Shown: positions 32,959 through 45,903, counted from the first letter of the stretch. The stretch is DNA of 64,000 nucleotides from Cerioporus squamosus (GCA_022592435.1 JABYQS010000008.1:248001-312000); one strand, 5' to 3'. Numbers and translations are program-made. The notes: generated by a model not told the origin, from the letters alone.

Positions 32959-34279
32959 ATGGTTGCACGCACTTCCTTGTTTGTGACCTTTCTATGTGCT
33001 CTTGCTGCGGCTCCTTCTGCCGTCGAGGCACACGGCTTCATCAAGCAGTGGGGTGTTGGCCAGACTCTGGAGAAGGCCCAGAATACCGATATCAAGACCT
33101 CTTCTTTCCGTACCGTGGCTTTCAACACTGGCTGGATCGGCCTCACAGTGTACGTCAACGTAATTGGTGTGTCGGTGCAGGATGATTTCTGAAACGCTTT
33201 CCCGCAGTCGTTGACAGCAAGGCCATTGCGTGCGGCGCCTCGGACACTCCCTTCGGGAAGGTAGCGGCGCCCGGGGGCCCGTTCTTCGCCACCCAGGGCG
33301 CAGGCAAGCAGCTCCCAGTCAACCCGGGCCAGAGCGTGCAGCTCGTTCGTGTCTGGGAACCCTGGCGAGGGGTGGCCGCACCCGAAGGGCCACATCATGA
33401 CGTACCTCGCGCAGTGCGACGGTGACTGTTCGACGTTCGACGCGACGCAGGGCAAGTTCTTCAAGATTCAGGAAGAGAAGGATGGGATCCCGAACACCCT
33501 GAGGCCTGCGTATGATGAGGATGTGGATGGTAACCGGTTTGTACTCTGCTTCTTTGCATCGGGATCACGGTGCAGTTCGTTGATACAATGTCGCCATTCC
33601 TGAGGATGTTCCTGCTGGCAACTACATCATGCGCTCCGAAATCTTGGCCTTTGGCCAGTCCTCCCAAGCCGAAAGCGGTCAGGACCAGTATTACCCGTGA
33701 GTGCTTTAGCTCGCTGTTCGTGAAGCTACCTCTGACCTTGTGGTGGACGTCTTTGCAGCTCCTGTGGTCAGCTGAGTCACCGTCGGAGGCAGCACCACTG
33801 GCAAGGCAGCCGACAAGTTCGCAACGGTCTTCTTCCCTGGGGCGTACAAGATGGGGAACATTGACCAGTCCACCACCCCCGGGCCTGCCGTCTTGGCCAC
33901 ACTCGACGGCAGCTCAGCCTCGTCTTCCAGTGCAGGCTCTACCGACCCGTCATCCTCCGACTCGGGCTCCGCTGCACCTTCCTCCGGCGCAATCACCCTC
34001 GCGTTCTCCAAGCCGGCATGCGCGTCGATGTGTCTGAATGTGAAGCTCTCCGAGAGCAGCACGCTCGCCGCTCAGTGCGTCGAGGGCGATTGCGCTTGTT
34101 TGTGCGCGGCGACGCGTACCTTCGTTGCTGCGTACAACAACTGTGCGGCGGATAACTGCTCGGCTGGGGAATTGGCCACGGCGAAGTATGCGTTTTCTGA
34201 TGCGTGCTCTGCGCTTGGTGGTGCGCGGCGCAGACGTGGGGAACGTATGATTCGTGTTCGGGGCGCTCTCTCGTCCTGA
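32959..34279 (+). pseudogene. AA9 lytic polysaccharide monooxygenase with C-terminal CFEM-like domain, broken as read
   Basis: Secreted copper enzyme that cleaves cellulose oxidatively. A signal peptide (VARTSLFVTFLCALAAAPSA) ends at VEA, so His of HGFIKQWGVG becomes the N-terminal copper ligand. Further AA9 marks: IACGASDTPFG, PNPGEGWPHPKGHIMTYLAQC-like segment with the second His, PAGNYIMRSEILAFGQ, and DQYYPSC with the axial Tyr. After a Ser/Thr-rich linker comes PACASMCLNVKL, AAQCVEGDCACLCA, NNCAADNCSAGE and SDACSALGG, a CFEM-like cysteine pattern with Asp before CxCLC. The product ends in a basic tail. Three breaks stand in the way: one extra base near 33345, an in-frame TGA at 33581, and one extra base near 33775. 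They may be decay or assembly error; the reading frames around them are well conserved. Confidence 0.72.
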
Positions 34280-34806
34280 GCGGGAAATGCTGGAGTGCAC
34301 AGTAGTTGCGTATGCGCGTATTGGTGTCATGTGATTGCGATGGAATGCAAGCAAGGGTAGACTGGATGTCCTAATGTCCAAGGTGTGGCGACCTGAGATC
34401 GACTGGGATGGTGCGGATCCTGAATGCCGGACCGATTGGGACCTCTTTGAAACGTATCTCTTCTGAATCACCACCGCGTACCTGGTGGTAGGGGTACCAA
34501 GCTGTGTCACTGTGAGTCGACCGAGCTTAGCGCCATGCTCAGCAGCATTCCCGATGCAAACTAAGTACCAGCATCTAGATTAACTTGCGGCAGGTTGTGC
34601 CCTCGAACAACAGCTTGCGCAGTGACTGACACGAATCAGACAGGACTACAAGACAACTCGAGATGGTATACTGATACTATGAACACAGTCCTTAGGATAC
34701 AAATGATACAAAGTTCGCGTCACATCGCCCTACATACACAGAGAATAAATACCATATACATATGTAGTCCGGAAGTGCCGAGGAGCCTACGGCAGTCCAT
34801 CCAAGC
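34280..34806. other. Intergenic between convergent LPMO and P450 genes
   Basis: Nothing recognised; 3' flanks of two convergent genes. Confidence 0.4.
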
Positions 34807-36997
34807 TCAAGCATCCTCCTCATCGAGCTCCATGACGAGACCGCCATGTTCTTTCGACCTCGGTCGCACAGTACACGCGAAGGCCTTCGGAAAGCTGTCA
34901 TGGCGCGGCCGTCAGTACAGGTACCCCTGCTGCAAATGAGCAATGGAGGAATGACCACTCACCACATGACACCACTGACGTACTCTCCCGCGGGGGTGAT
35001 CTCCATCCCGTCCTCGCCAATCGCCTTCCCAATCTCATACACCGCGAGTATGTTCGCGATCGCCAGCCATAGCGACTCGACGGCAAGGAAGCGGCCGGGG
35101 CACTTGCGCCTCCCGAAACCGAACGCAGCTACGGACGGGTCGCGGACGTTCGGGTTGGGAGAGCCGTCTGGGTAGAGGAAGCGGTCCGGGTTGAACTTCG
35201 AAGGTTCGGGGTAAACGGACTCGTCGTGGAGGATCGCCCTGGTTGTGTCTGAGTGACATTGGGGAGGGGGGAAGGGGAGCGGGAATTACTTACCAGGCGT
35301 TGCCTACTACTAGAGAGCCCTTTGGAATGAAGTGGCCGTCGTAGATGTCGTCTTCTGTGACCATATGCGGCAGTGCTGAAACGCAGGAAAAGGTCAGCTA
35401 TATCACGCCTTCGCCACAGACGAGGAGGCGTGACAAACCTAGGGGCGCGACTGGTTGCCAGCGCAGCGTCTCCTGCACAATCGCCGCGATGTACGGAAGG
35501 GAAGCTTGGTCCCTGTAGTCCGGGAGGCGGTGTGCGCCCACTACTCTGTCGAGTTCTTCCCGTGCCTTCCGTTGGACCTCGGGGTTGAGGACCATGGCGA
35601 GGAAGAAAGTCTCGAGACTCGCGATGTTCTGGTGGCAAGTGGATCAGTATGACACTAACATAGACGGATAGGATCAACGCACTGTTTCTGCGCCCGCTGT
35701 GTCGGAGGTCATTTGCGGTTAGTCACGTCACACAGACAGGAGAAGCAAGATGAACGCACCGATATAGAGGGAGCCAAGCGTCGAGCGGATGATGAAGTCT
35801 GCCGACTCCGCACCGGGGTCGGCACGTTTCTTGCCGTAGTGCTCAAACAAGGACTTTGCAGCACAGGGACCGAGGTAGCCAGTATCCTGCAATGGCAATA
35901 TAAATTTCGGCATAACGGTACAATTGAAGAGCAATAGAGCGCGACGTACCATCCTCCTGATGGCAAGGTCCAAGGCATCATCCCGCATCCGGTCCGCATA
36001 TTCGCGGATGCGCTTGGCCTCGTGCTTGAAGCCGGTACCAGGGAACCAGTCCGGGAGGTACTTCACTAGTCATTACCATAGGGGTCAGTCTAATACAACA
36101 GGGTGACCATCGTGGCGAACGCACGGATGGGAAGGATGTCAACCAAGCGACATCCCGCAGCCATGAGCTCAATGCTGGCGCGAGAGACGTTCTCGGACAT
36201 GACGAAGTACGGATTGCTGTGGTTCTCGACGTTGATGTCGTAAGTGACGGAGAGGATCGTCGCGCCTGACCACCTGCGTCGCACCATGTACGTCAGCGGA
36301 AGGGCGGCGATAACGGAAGCGACCGCGTCTGGGTGAAAGATGATGTATGTATACTCACAGGCGAACATGCTTCGAGAAATCGTCCGGCTCCTGCAGGAGG
36401 TCGCGCAGAAGCCTGCGGGCGGACTTGCGCTGGTGATGACGATACTGCGGGACCGAGCTCGAGTGGAATTCGTGGTGGGCCATCTTGCGGCGGTCCCTCC
36501 ATGCATCGCCGTACGGAGAGCCACCCATGGTCCACTTGAAGCCGCAGAGGTCGTTGAACATGACCATCTCCGGTCTGACCGGAACCGGGTCAGGTGGACA
36601 GCGAAGAAGGGACTTGAATGTATGAACTCACCTGTCTGAGTATATGGATGACCGTTTATCGAGCACGTCGTTCACCGCGTTGAGGGAGTTGAGGATTACG
36701 ATGTTAGTATTGAATGCGCGGACGCTGATGATGTCGGATTCTACGACGGGTCAGATACCCATTCAAGCCTGCGGGGAAGACTGGTCACTCACTGTGTTCA
36801 CGGCTCCAAGCGCTGTAGGCGTGCCACGGTGCAGCCGAAGGGTCAGGAATCTGAAACAAGTTGCCAACGAGCGGAAGCCCCCGAGGGCCCGGTGGAAGCG
36901 GCGGTCGACGAAGTCGCAAGAGAAAGACAGAGATCAAAAGGCATAACGCGGCCAAGACAAACGAGAGGAGGATGAGGTCGGAAAGATTGACCGACAT
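34807..36997 (-). CDS. Cytochrome P450 monooxygenase, second gene (different family from 23 kb)
   Basis: N-terminal membrane anchor (NLSDLILLSFVLAALCLLIS) then RRPPLPPGPRGLPLVGNLF, the hinge. Later exons: FNDLCGFKWTMGGSPYGDAW with RDRRKMAHHEF (C helix), WSGATILSVTYDI, KYLPDWFPGTGFKHEAKR, a short I-helix exon, VLNPEVQRKAREELDRVVG, LPYIAAIVQETLRWQPVAPL (ExxR), PSKFNPDRFLYPDG (PERF-like) and the heme loop FGFGRRKCPGRFLA. The final exon ends with EEDA and TGA at 34809-34807. The layout matches the large Agaricomycete group often annotated as O-methylsterigmatocystin oxidoreductase-like, though the substrate cannot be read. Start at 36997 is supported by a TATA box about 75 bp upstream. Confidence 0.88.
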
Positions 36998-37068
36998 ATT
37001 AGTGTCGAGGAGGAACAGTCTCTGACCTGGAGGGGGAGGATGCTGCCTGGCTCCCCGGATTGTCGATC

Positions 37069-37075
37069 TTTTATA
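37069..37075 (-). promoter_or_regulatory. TATA box of the second P450
   Basis: TATAAAA on the minus strand, about 72 bp upstream of the ATG at 36997. Confidence 0.5.
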
Positions 37076-40000
37076 GAGCCTCGGAGGAAGAGCACCACGG
37101 AGCACCGTTCGACAAGTGATAGGTACGCGTGAACGGAGTGCACATCGACTGAATGACCGCCTAAAGAGCGGGGTACCAAGTAATGGAACGAAGCGAACTC
37201 GGGAGCCAGCCTCGTCGATAGGCCACTGCTCGGGCCTTCCATCAGGGATGCCAGGGAACATGAGGGAACATGAGGAGAAGAGAGCATCGGGTAACGGCAA
37301 GGAAGTGTTCCCTTGTCTACTCGCTTCTTCTTTTTGGTGTAAGCGAGCGCCTCGAAGGCGGAGTATATGGAGGTCCTGTCCTGTCTCTGTCACCAGCGGG
37401 TCCGGCGGAGGAGATGTGTGCCGTCGGCGGACACGGATGTCGATGACATTCTTCTCCTCCGCGGCCATAGGGACTGACATGTCCTCTCGGAGTCAGGAAG
37501 AGTATGATCGAGAAGGTCATAAGCGGCGGTGATGTTCTCATCTACACTTGCGTTCGGTTTCCGCGCAATTTGAAGGTCGTCTGGTTCAACCAGTTGAGGG
37601 CCATCTCTGCGCAGCTCGCCCCCAGCTGTAGGCATCTGTCAATAGGAAATCAACCAGTGCCTTGACTGTGTAAGGTCGTCACTATCTGCGTGGTGATCAC
37701 GACAAACCCACTTGTGTTGAACTTCCGCCTGTGCTAGAGTACTGGCATGCGTTTTCGCTTCCATGTAACAGCTTGACACGATGGATGCATGTTGTGATTG
37801 AATAACGAGGATGTGGAAGTGGTCAAGGGGCCTAGTGGCGGAGCCGCTGGTCAAGTTCGCGACCGCGGACTGACAGTGAGTGAAGAGGAACATAAGTACT
37901 TACTGTATTGCGGTGTTCGGGGACTCGTTGATTCGTGAGAAAATGTCTGATGGCGGCCCTGGGCTTGTTCCCGAACGCAGTGAGTGATGAAGACGAGTGT
38001 CGACATAGACAGGGTGTTTCAAGTATCCTTGCAGAGGGAGCACTATCTCAGCCAACAGGCTAGCTCGGTGAGAGACGGGGTGGTTATTCGCGGTCCGGCA
38101 GAGTCCAGCAGAGTTGTTGGGGTCCACCACGTTGAAATTGCTCGATATGGCAATGCAGACGCGCAGGAGATCTAGAACTGAACTTCCACTTCCTCACGCT
38201 CCAGCCTACCTCGTGCGACGTATGCTCCAACCCCAGGCCAAACAAACCTGACACAATGCGTCCAGGAGTTAGACATGCATGGGATCACTCAGGTAAGTCA
38301 CTATTACTCTTTATGATGCCCATACCTGTTCTTCCCAGCAACGATTCGCCCATACAATCCCAACTGATTTGGATGTGGCTCAGGCGTTCTAACCTGCCTT
38401 TCGACCCCTCTCTTCTATGAGCGATCTTTTGCTGCGGAGCTCTAGCTTGAAGCTACGAATACGCTTCCCCGTCTGCGTCTCCTATTCTAGCCGCGACCGG
38501 AGGCTTTGCCATACAGTGATCCACCACATCTCTCACGCATGCCAGACTGAGTGGTCGTCCATTCCCTTCGCACTTCTAAGGCAGCATTTTATACTCCGCC
38601 CAATGCGCGTTGAGCGCGAAGCCTGGAGAGAGCCCCGGTTTAGTCAGTCGTATCCCATACAAGTCTGCGTTCAGCGCTCGAGCTTCTCCTCATTGCACGG
38701 TGGACGGTGCTTTGATCGCGCTCACTAATTCTAACTGCACAGAGTATACAGTAAACTCCTCGGAGAACCTACAGCGTACTACTACTCGACTCTGCCGTAG
38801 ACGGGCCCCACCTGAGGTACGTGGTCACGTCGTCAATCTTGTCGACACTAGATTCCCATGACGGGTTGTAGTTGCGAAACTGATACGAATGCGTGGCAGG
38901 TGCGGTACATCGGCTGGTTTTTCCCCCGACGACAACCGTACGCTCCCGTACGTGAGATACGCATTCCGATGGCCCTACGACAGCTGAGCGGATCGGGTTT
39001 AATCAGATGGAACGTCTCAGTACGTCGTATTCTCGTGACTCGGAGGATCTTCCAGACAGTCGTGACAGCGTACTCGGACAGAAGGACGCGGCTAAGGCCC
39101 TACCCGCGATGGTGCTCAATTGTCCTTTTCCTCTCTGCAATTCTTGAGCTTCTTTTTCAGGTCCCGCAGAAGAAACGCCCCGAGGGGATGTTCTTCCCTT
39201 GGCTTGTATGCGGCTACAGATTCTCCCGTCCTATGACCGTATCGCGTTTGGTTATGACACTGACTATCTGAGGCGCATGCCGAGACCGTCATCAGGCACA
39301 GAGTCAATGTGCAGATACCTGTACCGGACAAGGCGGATATATTGCCTGCCACGATGATGCTCAAGTTGCGGTTTTCGAACACAGCGACCATGTCAAGTGC
39401 CGGGAATTCCAACGAAACGCGAGATGTACGTCGACTTGCAGGGAAGGATACCATGCGTTCTGACGAGGACTCAGGTCTGCAGGTCCATGGTTTCGTCGTC
39501 GTCAACCACGCCGCCAAAGCACCTCACATATGAGCTCAAAACCACACCCTTCGCTGGTCTACAGCTTCTAGTAGCACCGATGAGTGCTCGTTATGTTCCA
39601 TTTTGGGAGATGACAGCACTGGCGTTCCCAGAGGATAAACCCGAGACCCGTCACCCTACGAACCTGATGCTCGCCATCACGACGATGCCAGGGCTTGTCG
39701 ACTCGATCCACACTCGACCCATCTGGGCTTTCTATGCTTGGCTCGCGGTACGAAGCTTTCTTCACAGTAAGCAGACAGGCCTTCGGAGTAGGGGTGAAAC
39801 CTGTTCGTGCATGGTTCCACGATGCGTGAGGAACGTCGATTGGTGCATCCTATCCTGACGTCTCCGGAACGGCCGGATCCTGATCATTTGTGTGGTAGCA
39901 GGGTAGATGAAACGAATCGTTACGCGGCCGAGGCGAAAATGGCTCGTCGAGGATGGTGTCGCCTTATCCAGCCGCTGACCGTTCTTATGCGTGGCGAATA

Positions 40001-40900
40001 CTGGGTCCGACCAGCACCGATTTTCTGGTCGATGGTCATGTACTTTGCGTGTTGTCCCATGACGCTGGACAGGACCGTCTATGCGAGGCGAATAAGTGGG
40101 ATCGACGGCGGGGCGATCCAGTCCTGTCATGGGATCGTGCTGCTGGATGTTCAAGTTGACGATCCGAAGATCCTCAGCGAGTTGGGCATCGAGATGAAGA
40201 TCGACTTACCTTTTGTCGGGTTGGATATTCAAGATCCCTTGCCATGCTGCTTGGCGTACCTGAACATACGCAGCATCGCGCAATTCAGATCTTCCCGCCG
40301 CCCGGAGGTCTTGTCGTAGATCATGGTGGAGATCATCGACCGACTGCGAGTCGATGCGACGCTGGCGTTGCATCGGTGCGCGTGGTATGTGGATCCTCTG
40401 TATGACTCATGTTATAAGTGAGTAATAGATGCGCCAAACCCCGTTGTTCATCTCTACTGCTAGAGGGTAGGCGACTGGACGATGGCCAGGCCGGCCGGCC
40501 CAGATGAACTTCGCCATGACCTGGACGAGTGCCACAGTCAGTAGGTAGCCATAGCGTAAGTGATGTGATTTGTTGTATCGCAAGCTTCGAATAGGGGCCC
40601 GCGCGCTGCATGGAGGCGATGATCGTATATCGAAGACAGAATATATTACATGGTAAACGACTTCAAAGCCTCAAGTTCAACTTTCAAGGACTCGGAACTT
40701 GGAGGTGGTGGCCCACCCTGTAACCCGCGAGCGTCTGAACACGTAAACAGGAACAAATAACGCGTCCAAGCGTGTCGCGAGCGCTTCGTATCGAGACGCG
40801 TCTTGCCTCTTCTCCCCTCCTCGTCCCCCTCCTCGTCCTCCTTCAACGTTCGACTTCCTGTACTGCTGAACGCACGTGTACTTGGTGGACTATAACCGTT
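37076..40900. other. 3.8-kb orphan region, no recognised gene
   Basis: Many short open frames on both strands and none with a family motif. The longest plausible one is at 39807-40319 (+, 170 residues). Frames in 38880-40320 shift repeatedly yet look partly protein-like, so an old decayed gene is possible. No LTR, terminal repeat or tRNA was seen. The last 200 bp before 40901 are the MSH6 promoter. Confidence 0.35.
39807..40319 (+). CDS. Hypothetical open frame, unrecognised
   Basis: A 170-residue frame with ordinary amino-acid composition (for example YWVRPAPIFWSMVMYF and HGIVLLDVQVDDPKILSE). No signal peptide or known motif. It overlaps antisense frames and may be chance or a remnant. Confidence 0.15.
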   Translation: MHGSTMREERRLVHPILTSPERPDPDHLCGSRVDETNRYAAEAKMARRGWCRLIQPLTVLMRGEYWVRPAPIFWSMVMYFACCPMTLDRTVYARRISGIDGGAIQSCHGIVLLDVQVDDPKILSELGIEMKIDLPFVGLDIQDPLPCCLAYLNIRSIAQFRSSRRPEVLS

Positions 40901-43900
40901 ATGGCGCCTCCGGCCAAGAAGAATGACAACGACAAAATGAAGCAGAAGAGTCTCATGTCTTTCTTCGGCAAGAAAGATGACACGCAGTCGACGCCGGCGG
41001 AGAAGTCCAAGGCAGCGGCGACCCCCAAGATTGCGAAAACCAAGGCAAAGGACGTTGAGAAGGAGAACCCGCCCTCGTCGCCTGTCACGGAGCACCGTAC
41101 CCCCTTACCCAAGGGCAGCTCGCAGTCGTCCGGCATCGTCAGCGCCACGTACACGCGAAGCTCGGAGGGAGGGCAGAGTGCCTTGACACGCCACCTACAA
41201 GCGATCCGATAGACGTTGACATGCTCTCGGAATTGGACGCGTTGGAAGCAGTACAGAGTAGCGCAGCGAAGTCGGTGAGTAGCGTTGCCGCTCATGCGCA
41301 TATAGTCAGTTATTGACTGGCAGTTTGCAGACTACGACCCGCAACAAGCGCAAGATCTTAGTTGAGGATTCAGATGACGACCTTCCCCCCAGTGACCCCA
41401 TTCCACATAAGAAGGCGTCTGATCGGTCAAAGAAGCCGCGTATGTCTGCGGTATTCTCTGACGCTGAGGAGGACGAAGAGGACGTGCCGCAGCTCAACTC
41501 ATTCGCAAAGCGCCTCACAAAGTATCAGAAGTCTCCGGCGAAGTCCAAGTCGAGAGGTGCGGCTTATTCTATCTCTCGCATATCCCAATTACGCGCTTTC
41601 GTGCTCGCAGAACTCAACATCTGTTGTTTATCTGTTCACCGCCCGGCGTCCCCATTCTTTGCTGCCAAGCCTTGTATGACTGTATGAGTCGATCAGAACT
41701 GACCTTACTCGAGTAGGACGCAAGAAGGCTGATGATGACGACGACGACTTCATCGTACCAGACGACATTGAGGAGGAAGACGAGGACGCGGCAGAATCAT
41801 CATCTCGGCGCGCTTCTTCCTCTTCCCGCCCATCATCTCGCGTGTCCTCACGGTCGGCTCTATCCGAGCTGGACAGCGACGAGGAGAAACCTCTTGCGAA
41901 GAAGTCTGCAGCTCGGCCGTCGCTTAAGAAGGAGACGAGCTCCAAGGGCGCCAGCACTTTCCTCACTGCCGCAGAGCAGCGGGCCCGCAAGCAGAAGGAA
42001 GAGAAGAAGAGCACCGAGGACCCCTTCAGCTTCCTCGTCGACGTCAGGGACAAGGATGGAGTTCGCCCTGGGGAGCCTGGTTACGATCCCCGCACTCTGT
42101 ACATCCCCGCAGCAGCGTGGAAGTCGTTCACCCCTTTCGAGAAGCAATTCTGGGAGATCAAACAGAACCACTTCGACACCATCCTGTTCTTCCAAAAGGG
42201 CAAGTTCTTGGAGCTATACGAGGAGGATGCACGTATCGGTCATAGTGAGTTCGACCTGAAACTCACTCAGAGGGTCAAGATGAGCATGGTCAGTAGCGCG
42301 CACTATACCACTGTATCGTGGTCTCTGACTCGCCATGACTTGCCAACCATAGGTCGGTGTTCCTGAGATGTCGTTCAACTTCTGGGCGGCCAAGTTTCTT
42401 GCTAAGGGTACGAGTCGAATCATAGTGTTCCCTTGGTTCTGTGCGCTGACGTACCGCAAGGCTACAAGGTCGGACGTGTCGACCAAGCAGAGACCGCCCT
42501 TGGCGCCGAGATGCGCGTTGCAGCCGACAAGAAGAGCAAGAAGGCTTCCGCTGCCGACAAGGCGAAGGACAAAATCGTCAGGCGCGAGCTCAACAAGGTT
42601 TACACTAACGGCACTCTGGTCGACGAGGAACTCCTCACCGATGAACAAGCGGGACACTGCGTCTCCATCCGCGAAGAGGACACTCCTGAGAGCAAGGATG
42701 GGCGGCAAACATTCGGTATATGCGTGTTGGACAGCGCGACGAGTGAGTTCAACTTGAGCGCGTTCGAGGACGATGTCTGCCGGACGAAGCTCGAGACGAT
42801 GATGCGCCAGCTACGTCCTAAAGAGATTGTGTTCACGAAGGTGCGTGTCACTCACCGTTGCCGTGTGTATATCCGCTGAACTGCTTGCTGCAGGGCAATT
42901 TATCCGTGTCTACGACTCGCTTGCTCAAGTCAATCCTGCCCGGCAACTGCCTATGGACCAGCCTGCGCGAAAGCGAAGGGCTGAAGTTCCAGGAGACAAT
43001 CAAGGAGCTTAAGAAGCTTTACCCCGCAGGCGAGGATGACGACGAGATGGCGGACAACCCACACGGTTTGAGTAATGCAGTTCCCGAGTCTATCCGGAAG
43101 ATGCTCCCTTATAGGGGCGCCATCGAGGCTCTGGGGTCGATGATTTGGTACGTTACGAGGGTCTGCTTCGGTTTACTCTTCCGCACGATCACTGACCACG
43201 CGTACAACAGGTACTTACACACCCTCAACATCGACAAGGATATATTAAGCATGAAGAACTTCAATGTGTACGACCCCATGAAGCGCGGACAGGGTCTCGT
43301 CCTGGATGGTCAAACTCTCGCGCATATCGAGGTAAATCTCATTGTTCTTACTTGCGTGGCCTGCTCTGACGTGTATACTTCTTCCAGGTCCTACAGAACA
43401 GTGAAGGGACCGAAGAAGGAACCCTTCTGAAGCTGCTCAGCAGATGTATAACGCCATCTGGTTAGTTATAACTCGGTTCCATCGCTTGCCCTATGCTGAC
43501 GCGCATGACGCAGGCAAGCGACTCTTCCGTATCTGGCTGTGTATGCCGCTCAGAGAGGTCTCCGACATCAACGCCAGGCTCGACGCCGTGCAAGACCTCC
43601 TCGACCACCCGACCTTCGAGCAACAGTTTACCTCAATCGCGAAGGGCCTTCCTGACCTCGAACGTATCGTGTCTCGCATTCATGCGAAGAACTGCAAGGT
43701 CAAGGACTTCCTCAAGGTCTTGAAGGTTCGTGATCATGCTTGTTTCGTGATGGCCCAAATCGTCCTGACCCTCCTTTGCGTATGAAACAGGCATTCAAGG
43801 ACTTGAGCAAGGGTCTCGCCGAGCTAGCAGATACCGCCGACTCCTTCGCATCGAAGGCAATCCCTGGTCTCCTGCGGTCGGCCCCGGACTTGACGCCGAA

Positions 43901-45903
43901 TCTAAAGCATGTCAAGGCGATGTTCCAGACCCCGGAGGATAGTGAGTGCAGCCGTCACTAGGTGTTCAGACCATGCTGGGATGCTGACGTCGCCGTAGAT
44001 GCCGACGAGCTCGTTCCGGAGGACGGCAAAGACGAGGTTTATGACAACGTCATGTCTGAGATCAACGACCTCGAGGACGAGCTGAAGGCGGCGCTCAAGA
44101 AGATTCGCAAGGAAACTGGGTACGCGACCTCTCCTCTTCTCTGACTGCGGTGCTGACCGTGTTGCCTTCAGTCTGGACGCCTCGTACTGGCACAGCGCCC
44201 AGGGCACCAAGGAAATCTACCTCGTCCAGCTGCAAGGCAAAGAGAAGGACAAGGCCCCCAAGGGCTGGACTATCGGTGGCACGACCAAGGCTGCGAAGCG
44301 CTACGTCGTCCCTGCACTGCAGCCTACCATCCGGAAGCTCAAGGAGGCGCGGGAGAACCGCAACACGGCGATCAAGGAGTTCAAGAGCCGGCTCTTCGCA
44401 GAGTTCGACGCCGACCGCGGCGTGTGGCTGCGTGCAATCCGTGTGCTGGCGGAGCTCGACTGTCTGTTCAGCCTGGCGAAGGCGTCGAGCGCGCTGGGAG
44501 AGCCTGTGTGCAGGCCGGAGCTGGTCGAGGGGGACGAGGCGTTTGTGCACTTTGAGGAGTTGAGGCATCCGGCGCTGGTCAGCCTGAAGGGGGACTTCAT
44601 ACCTAACGACGTTAGGCTTGGTGGGGATGTTGGGAGGATTGCTTTGTTGACTGGTGCGTGGGTCTTGTCGTGTGGTCGCATGGTTCCTTGTACTGACGTG
44701 ACTGCGTACAGGGCCCAACATGGGGTGCGTAACTGGGTTTGTTACGTTCTGCGTGTACTGAGACATGATGTGCGTTTTGCATCTTGCAGAGGAAAGTCAA
44801 CTGTGAGTACACGCCTTCTTTGTGAACTATTGCATCGCTGACGACTGTCCCAGGCTATGCGTATGACCGCCACCGGCATAGTGAGCATCCATGAGAACTT
44901 TAGCGCTGGCTCCAGCTGACAGCGAAGCATAGATCATGGCACAACTCGGGATGCTCGTTCCGGCGAAGAAGGCTCGGTAGGTCTTGTGTCTCCGTCTCGG
45001 ATCTTCGAGGTAGCTCATTACGCCCCCAGTCTCTGCCCTGTCGACTCTATCCTGACGAGAATGGGAGCGTACGACAACATGTTCTCGAATGCCAGCACCT
45101 TCAAGGTCGAACTGGACGAATGGTATGTATTGATGGGTTCACCGATCGTCTACCGTGCTCAAGGAATCACATAGCTGTAAGATCCTTCGGGACGCGACGC
45201 CAAAGTCGTTCGTCATCCTTGATGGTGAGTGGAACAGAATTATTCTTGTCGTACCATTCTGACGAGACTTCGCAGAGCTTGGACGAGGGACATCGACATA
45301 CGTGAGTATGACGTGTATGCTTGTTCTGTGTCGTGTGGTAACCTCGCTACAGGATGGCATGGCAATTGCGGGCGCTGTCCTCCACCAACTCGCTACCCAC
45401 ACGCTCTCTCTATCGTTCTTCGCCACCCACTATGGCTCCCTCACGGACGACTACGCATATCATCCCAATGTGCGCAACATGCATATGAAGACCCTCGTAG
45501 ACGATGAAAAGCGGGAGGTGTGTTCTATGATCTCTCCCGACGCTGATCAGACTAACGCTCTCCCTCTCCCTAGCTCGTCTTCCTGTACAAGCTCGTCGAC
45601 GGCGTTGCGGGCTCGTCCTTCGGAACGCATGTCGCCAACCTTGCTGGAGTGCCCCTCGAAGTCGTCGAGCGCGCGGAAGTGGTCTCCAAGGACTTCGCGA
45701 AGCACTTCAAGGAGAAGCTCGAGGGGAAGAAGACCAAGGTCTCGGGCCGCCTCCCGCTCGTCGCGCAGGCGGACTTTGCATACCTGTACAAGCTCGCCAC
45801 TGGCGTGCTCGATATGCCGGAGGATAAGGTTCGGAGGCGGGAGATTTTCAGGGTGCTGAAGGGCGCTGTGCGGGGGAGCTTGAAGGAGTGCGCTGAGGCC
45901 TGA
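40901..45903 (+). CDS. MSH6: DNA mismatch repair protein MSH6
   Basis: MutS homologue that pairs with MSH2 to bind base mismatches and small loops in the nucleus. The N terminus has a PCNA-binding box (QKSLMSFFGKK) and a long disordered region. The mismatch-binding domain starts with DPRTLYIPAAAWKSFTPFEK, QFWEIKQNHFDTILFFQKGK and FLELYEEDARIGH, whose FxE-type residues contact the mismatch. Lever and clamp domains follow (YLHTLNIDKDILSMKNFNVY, FRIWLCMPLREVSDINARLD). The ATPase has Walker A TGPNMGGKST, assembled over three exons with a 13-nt microexon (44790-44802). It also has DSILTRMGAYDNM, Walker B SFVILDELGRGTST and FFATHYGSL. Product about 1,270 residues. In the disordered part near 41165-41190 the frame slips by one base, probably a sequence error. 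Confidence 0.95.
44790..44802 (+). other. 13-nt microexon inside the MSH6 Walker A motif
   Basis: AGGAAAGTCAACT lies between a TTGCAG acceptor and a GTGAGT donor. It adds the end of a Gly codon plus Gly-Lys-Ser-Thr, so the phosphate-binding lysine sits in the microexon. Skipping it would destroy ATP binding. Confidence 0.8.
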
